17,921 bases of DNA, from assembly GCA_964385305.1 (NCBI GenBank), contig CAYLOP010000059.1, forward strand, positions 1-17,921, read 5' to 3'. This stretch comes from CAYLOP01 sp964385305. Its GTDB lineage: Bacteria; Chloroflexota; Anaerolineae; Anaerolineales; E44-bin32. Position 1 is the stretch's first letter; every line of letters starts with the position of its first letter. Positions 14,770-17,921 of the stretch are shown one piece after another. Position numbers and translations under genes: made by a program. The notes under the pieces are model-generated. The model saw only the letters and a program-made list of their open reading frames with translations. It ran no database searches and had not been told where the DNA came from.

Positions 14770-14866
14770 CCTTTAACGCCTCCGATGTCCGTTTCTCATT
14801 TACCGCTGGCTTCATCGGAAAAATCATTGGGCTACCTTAAACACCGCTACTCAACCCAATCCAACG

Positions 14867-15574
14867 CTATCGACTCACCTCGAGTTCCGACAGTAAATCT
14901 GGTAATTGTCCGATGTGCTCCAGTTCATGGTACCTTTCGAAGCGGGACATGTCCTCATGTTCGACTTGTTCGTGTTCCCAAGTGATGTGGTAAGGGATAA
15001 ATACAGCACTGGACCCGATCTGAAGAACAGGCAAGATGTCGGATTTCAAGGAATTCCCCACCATGAGGAAAGATTGTGGCTGGACGCGATATTTCGCCAA
15101 CATGCGAATATAAACATCCTGATACTTGTTGCTCACGATTTCAACATCACGAAAATATTCGGAAAGGCTGGATTTTTTCAATTTACGCTCTTGATCGTGT
15201 AGATCCCCCTTGGTGATGATCATCAGATCGTACCGGCTGGCGAGTTCTTCAACCGTCGCCTGTACGTGATCAAGCAGGCGTACTTCCGCAGTCATCATGC
15301 CCCTTCCCAACTCAATGATCTTCCAGACATCGGAGGCAAGGATATCCCCAACCGATAATTGGATGGCGGTCTCGACCATCGACAGCGCAAAGCTCTTAAT
15401 GCCATAACCATAGGTCGGGAGATTCTCGAGCTCCTTCGCGTAGAGCGTGGAAGTGACCAACGCTTCATCCGCATATCCCTCCAGCAACCGAACGAGTTGA
15501 TCCTGAGCATCTTTGTACAAAGGCTCGTTATGCCACAGTGTATCATCGGCGTCGAAAGCGATGAGATCAAACAT
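14867..15574 (-). CDS. HAD-family hydrolase
   Basis: The 235-residue protein has all four HAD motifs. DADDT (8-12) contains nucleophile Asp8 and acid/base Asp10. IITKGD (119-124) carries Thr121. Lys150 in VSNK is the motif III Lys, and GNSLKSD (173-179) supplies the Mg-binding acidic Asp179. The helical cap between motifs I and II fits a C1-cap phosphatase acting on a small phosphoester; the substrate is unknown. ATG 15574 is preceded by AGAGG at a slightly long spacing and by CAGG close to the start. It is divergent from phoU across about 275 bases that contain a 12-base palindrome and a promoter. Confidence 0.85.
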   Translation of the reverse strand: MFDLIAFDADDTLWHNEPLYKDAQDQLVRLLEGYADEALVTSTLYAKELENLPTYGYGIKSFALSMVETAIQLSVGDILASDVWKIIELGRGMMTAEVRLLDHVQATVEELASRYDLMIITKGDLHDQERKLKKSSLSEYFRDVEIVSNKYQDVYIRMLAKYRVQPQSFLMVGNSLKSDILPVLQIGSSAVFIPYHITWEHEQVEHEDMSRFERYHELEHIGQLPDLLSELEVSR

Positions 15575-15697
15575 CCTGCTGGGTCACCTCTTTGGATTTC
15601 GGTTCGAATCAGAAACCTGTGCCACCTGCCATTCGCTCGACCGCAAACAAAACGCTGCGCGATTGACCTGGCGACTCTTACAGCTCGATGCTAAGCG

Positions 15698-15709
15698 AGA
15701 TTATAATCT
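15698..15709. promoter_or_regulatory. 12-bp palindrome between HAD gene and phoU
   Basis: A perfect palindrome AGATTATAATCT lies 124 bases upstream of the HAD start and about 140 bases before phoU. It contains TATAAT on both strands, so it could be a -10 element or a regulator site. No good -35 box was found for either direction. Confidence 0.3.
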
Positions 15710-15730
15710 TGAAAGCGTAGAACTCATCGT

Positions 15731-15758
15731 TTGTAGGAATATGAAGTTTGCATATAAT
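15731..15758 (+). promoter_or_regulatory. Candidate phoU promoter
   Basis: TTGTAG (15731-15736) and a perfect TATAAT (15753-15758) are spaced by 16 bases. A start near 15765 gives a leader of about 85 bases before ATG 15850. The -35 box is weak. Confidence 0.45.
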
Positions 15759-15849
15759 CCTTGAGTACGCTGGTGGAATGTGAGAGGATTAATCGATAGT
15801 ACACATAGATAAAAATACGTCTCGAATCAGCGGGATGGAGTGAGTAAAC

Positions 15850-16521
15850 ATGACGAGAGCGACGCTCGATCGAAACATTCAAACGCTCATGGATGAACTG
15901 CAAACCTTGCAGATTATGGTCAAAGAGGCAACGCTGAATGCTGTTCAAGCGTTGATGAACCGCGACCAGGATACCTCCCGAGAAATCTACGCAAATGACC
16001 GCCTGATCAATCGCAAACGCTTTGATATCGAGATCAATAGCTTGATCACGATCGCAACGCAGCAGGCCATTGCACGAGACTTGAGAGTGTTGGCTTCCAT
16101 CCTTGAAGTCGCCGGCGAATTGGAACGTATGGGAGATTACGCGAAGGGGATTGCACGCATTAATCTAATGCTGGACGAAAGGCCTTTCCCAGAAGCTATG
16201 AATGATCTACTCGCCATGGCAAGCCTCACCGTAAGCATGTTGGAGCGTGCAACGATTTCCTTCCTCGAAGGTGACACAGAAACCGCGCGGGAGCTCCCTC
16301 GTGAGGATGATAAGGTCGACGCCTATTTCAATAAGATTTACGATAAGCTTGTCGAGAACATGATCGCCAACCCATCGAGCGCAGATCAAGCGAACCACCT
16401 CCAGTGGGCTGCGCACAATCTCGAACGCATGGCGGATCGCGTTACGAACATCTGCGAGCGCACGATCTTTGTCGCCACCGGCGAAAAGGTGGAGTTAGAC
16501 CAGTCAGACGATGAATGGTAG
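15850..16521 (+). CDS. phoU: PhoU phosphate-signalling protein
   Basis: The 223-residue all-helical protein has the two PhoU repeats. Each ends in an 'E..R.(A/G)D...n' metal-binding motif: E92RMGD96 with YAKGIARIN, and E192RMAD196 with RVTNICE. PhoU proteins bind metal clusters and down-regulate the Pst phosphate importer, together with a PhoR-type sensor kinase. The start at ATG 15850 is supported by GGAG (15837-15840) nine bases upstream. In many genomes it is the last gene of a pst operon. Here no pst or pho partner is visible: the neighbours are a divergent HAD hydrolase and a convergent receiver-like protein. An acidic tail (SDDEW) ends the protein. Confidence 0.92.
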   Translation: MTRATLDRNIQTLMDELQTLQIMVKEATLNAVQALMNRDQDTSREIYANDRLINRKRFDIEINSLITIATQQAIARDLRVLASILEVAGELERMGDYAKGIARINLMLDERPFPEAMNDLLAMASLTVSMLERATISFLEGDTETARELPREDDKVDAYFNKIYDKLVENMIANPSSADQANHLQWAAHNLERMADRVTNICERTIFVATGEKVELDQSDDEW

Positions 16522-16573
16522 ATGGGGTTAGCGATAAACTCGATAAGAGATGATGCCCGCCTACCAGAAGTCA

Positions 16574-17356
16574 TTATTTCACTTTTCGTTGGGTAAACAG
16601 CAGCGCAGACCAAACCTCATCGATTGAACAGATCTTGTAATCGACCAAGCCGACCGCGAGGCCGGTCTCGCGTACGATCTTTTGTGTGAGATCGGTCTTA
16701 ACTTTGGAGGCTTTCTTGGGCCATGCGATCCACAGTAGCGCCTGAGACGCTCTTATCGCCTGCTCCGCAATCCCCTGCTCCAGCACATCCCTCGATCTTA
16801 CAAACCAGATTATCAAATCCCAGGGATCACTCGCTACAGCACTGATCCTGGCCCCATCTGGCAAATCACCGAGAGTATGTGCATAGTTCTGTGGGGCAGC
16901 AATCACACCTATGATGGCGTTCTCCTTAATCCCAAGCTTCTGCGCGAGTGGTCGCTCACGGTAAACCTCAAAAACCGATTCGGGCACCACAGGATCCTGA
17001 GGCGGATTGGCGATCGCTGCTATGAGCGATTCCGAAATCCCCTCCCAGGATGTGTAAATCGCATCCGGTAAAGCCTCTACAATCCCCTGGACTTTCCCGG
17101 GGTCACCGCCAACGAAAATCAAGGGAACGTTGCGGGTGGCCACTTTCTTCCGAATCATGATGCCGAGATCCCGGCCCTGTGATGGAAGCCGCGTCAGATC
17201 GATGACGACTGCGAGAGGAGGACTGCCAGCGATTTCCTTTACCAATTCCATACCGTTGGGGACATCCCCCTCAACATCGTAACCAAGTGCTCCCAGAAGA
17301 GTTGCTCGCTCGCGTGCCTCCTCGGCGTTCCAATGAATCAGGCGAAGATAGGACAT
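16574..17356 (-). CDS. Receiver-like domain fused to DUF3052
   Basis: The 260-residue protein has two parts. Residues about 3-115 have a receiver-like alpha/beta pattern (LRLIHWNAEEARERATLLGALGY, LAVVIDLTRLP with Asp53, VPLIFVGGDPGKV). The acidic pair expected near residue 10 is replaced by WNAEE, and the lysine near 104 is missing (YTSWEG), so it is probably a pseudo-receiver. Residues about 131-258 match DUF3052: PLAQKLGIKENAIIGVIAAPQ, then DLPDGARIS. The diagnostic LLWIAWPKKASKVKTDLTQKIVRETGLAVGLVDYKICSIDEVWSALLF follows. DUF3052 function is unknown and is normally a stand-alone domain. ATG 17356 follows CGAGG. It converges on phoU with a gap of about 50 bases. Confidence 0.85.
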   Translation of the reverse strand: MSYLRLIHWNAEEARERATLLGALGYDVEGDVPNGMELVKEIAGSPPLAVVIDLTRLPSQGRDLGIMIRKKVATRNVPLIFVGGDPGKVQGIVEALPDAIYTSWEGISESLIAAIANPPQDPVVPESVFEVYRERPLAQKLGIKENAIIGVIAAPQNYAHTLGDLPDGARISAVASDPWDLIIWFVRSRDVLEQGIAEQAIRASQALLWIAWPKKASKVKTDLTQKIVRETGLAVGLVDYKICSIDEVWSALLFTQRKVK

Positions 17357-17401
17357 AAAAACCTCGTTGAGATCAGGCTGCCATTCTCTCGGCGCCGGTC
17401 T

Positions 17402-17921
17402 TCATGTCAGAAATTGCAGAAGCGCGTGATCGAACGCCTCTGGCGCAAGTAAGTTGGAAGGATCCCCGCCGCCAGGAAGAACTTGAAATTGGGCGCCCTG
17501 TATACCCTCAGCCGTTCTTCTCGCCATCTGGATGGCCATCGTCCCGAAGGCATCACCAACCAAGACCAAGGTTGGCGCGTGGATCTCTGTAAGCCGCTCC
17601 AGAATGTCAAACTCGTTCACTGCGGCTCGCACCTGCTTGATCACTTCCAGGTCGGCATGCGCCATTTGGCTGTCAAAATAACTTGCGACATTGGCATACC
17701 CCATCCGCTTGTAGGTCGCGGCGAGAATCCACCCAATCGTCTTAGCAGGCATCAGCTTCAATAGCATTGATGCCAGCCATGCGTTGAATCGTTCTGTCAG
17801 ACTACGAACACCGCTGAAGCTATCGACGACGACAAGGGCCTGAACCACGTGGGGATAATCGCAGGCGATCTGCTGCGCGATGAGCCCTCCCATACTTACG
17901 CCCACAACGAAAGCGCTCTCG
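17402..17921 (-). CDS. C-terminal alpha/beta hydrolase, catalytic His apparently lost (truncated)
   Basis: The frame runs from the right edge of the window (ESAFVVGVSMGG) to the stop at 17402, so the N-terminal half is missing. The nucleophile elbow GVSMG has a Ser. The lid and helices (MPAKTIGWILAATYKRMGYANV) look like the AB hydrolase-1 family, which includes esterases, epoxide hydrolases and C-C hydrolases. Near the C-terminus the pattern 'pggGHpSNL.aPeaF..allqFL' reads LPGGGDPSNLLAPEAFDHALLQFL, with Asp (codon GAT) where His (CAT or CAC) is expected. The loop that normally gives the acidic residue (GEEDLGTP-like) is one residue short and reads GDAFGTM. If the sequence is right the enzyme may be inactive or use another mechanism. 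The GTG at 17905 is probably internal. Confidence 0.7.
   Translation of the reverse strand, partial: ESAFVVGVSMGGLIAQQIACDYPHVVQALVVVDSFSGVRSLTERFNAWLASMLLKLMPAKTIGWILAATYKRMGYANVASYFDSQMAHADLEVIKQVRAAVNEFDILERLTEIHAPTLVLVGDAFGTMAIQMARRTAEGIQGAQFQVLPGGGDPSNLLAPEAFDHALLQFLT

Noticed and set aside
15598..15640. GGTTCGAATC next to GCCACC, resembling a tRNA T-arm and 3' end
   Set aside because: The T-stem pairs poorly, no D or anticodon arm is found upstream, and the position would run into the HAD gene.

Overview
This window looks like an ordinary chromosomal stretch of a mid-GC, free-living bacterium. The protein set points most to Chloroflexota of the Anaerolineae type: a GT39-like membrane protein, a DDAH-like amidinohydrolase, a deazaflavin-dependent (DUF385-type) oxidoreductase, a DUF3052 protein, a PepF-type M3 peptidase and a stand-alone PhoU. 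This assignment is inference from family mix; there is no rRNA or other phylogenetic marker. The 10-base N run inside the peptidase gene shows it is a draft or metagenome assembly.

Layout. Bases 1-5882 are mostly plus strand and read as loosely spaced single genes: the C-terminal part of a GT39-like polytopic protein, a membrane-anchored alpha/beta hydrolase, a lipoprotein of the C45/linear-amide hydrolase type preceded by a possible 35-codon leader ORF, an unrecognised membrane protein, a SAM methyltransferase and a flavin-reductase-like FMN protein. The last two have recognisable sigma70-like promoters sharing the core CGCTATACT. Bases 5883-6484 hold decayed coding sequence: a Cys-bearing ORF interrupted by an in-frame TAG, with stops further upstream.

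Bases 6499-12581 are minus strand: a deazaflavin-dependent oxidoreductase, an M3 oligoendopeptidase, a complete Xre-RES toxin-antitoxin operon with a -10/-35 promoter overlapped by a palindrome (the best-supported regulatory unit), the C-terminal remnant of a CPBP membrane protease, about 200 bases rich in inverted repeats, and a two-subunit CoA-transferase operon.

Bases 12582-13268 are gene-poor. Minus-strand genes then follow: a 2[4Fe-4S] ferredoxin, a small two-TM protein, a DDAH-like hydrolase and a HAD phosphatase. A plus-strand phoU follows, divergent from the HAD gene. The window closes with a minus-strand receiver-like/DUF3052 fusion and a truncated alpha/beta hydrolase that appears to have lost its catalytic His.

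No phage, insertion sequence, CRISPR array, tRNA or rRNA was seen. I found no clear multi-gene new system. The most unusual items are the REC-like/DUF3052 fusion, the TAG-interrupted ORF, the hairpin-rich spacer and the His-to-Asp hydrolase.
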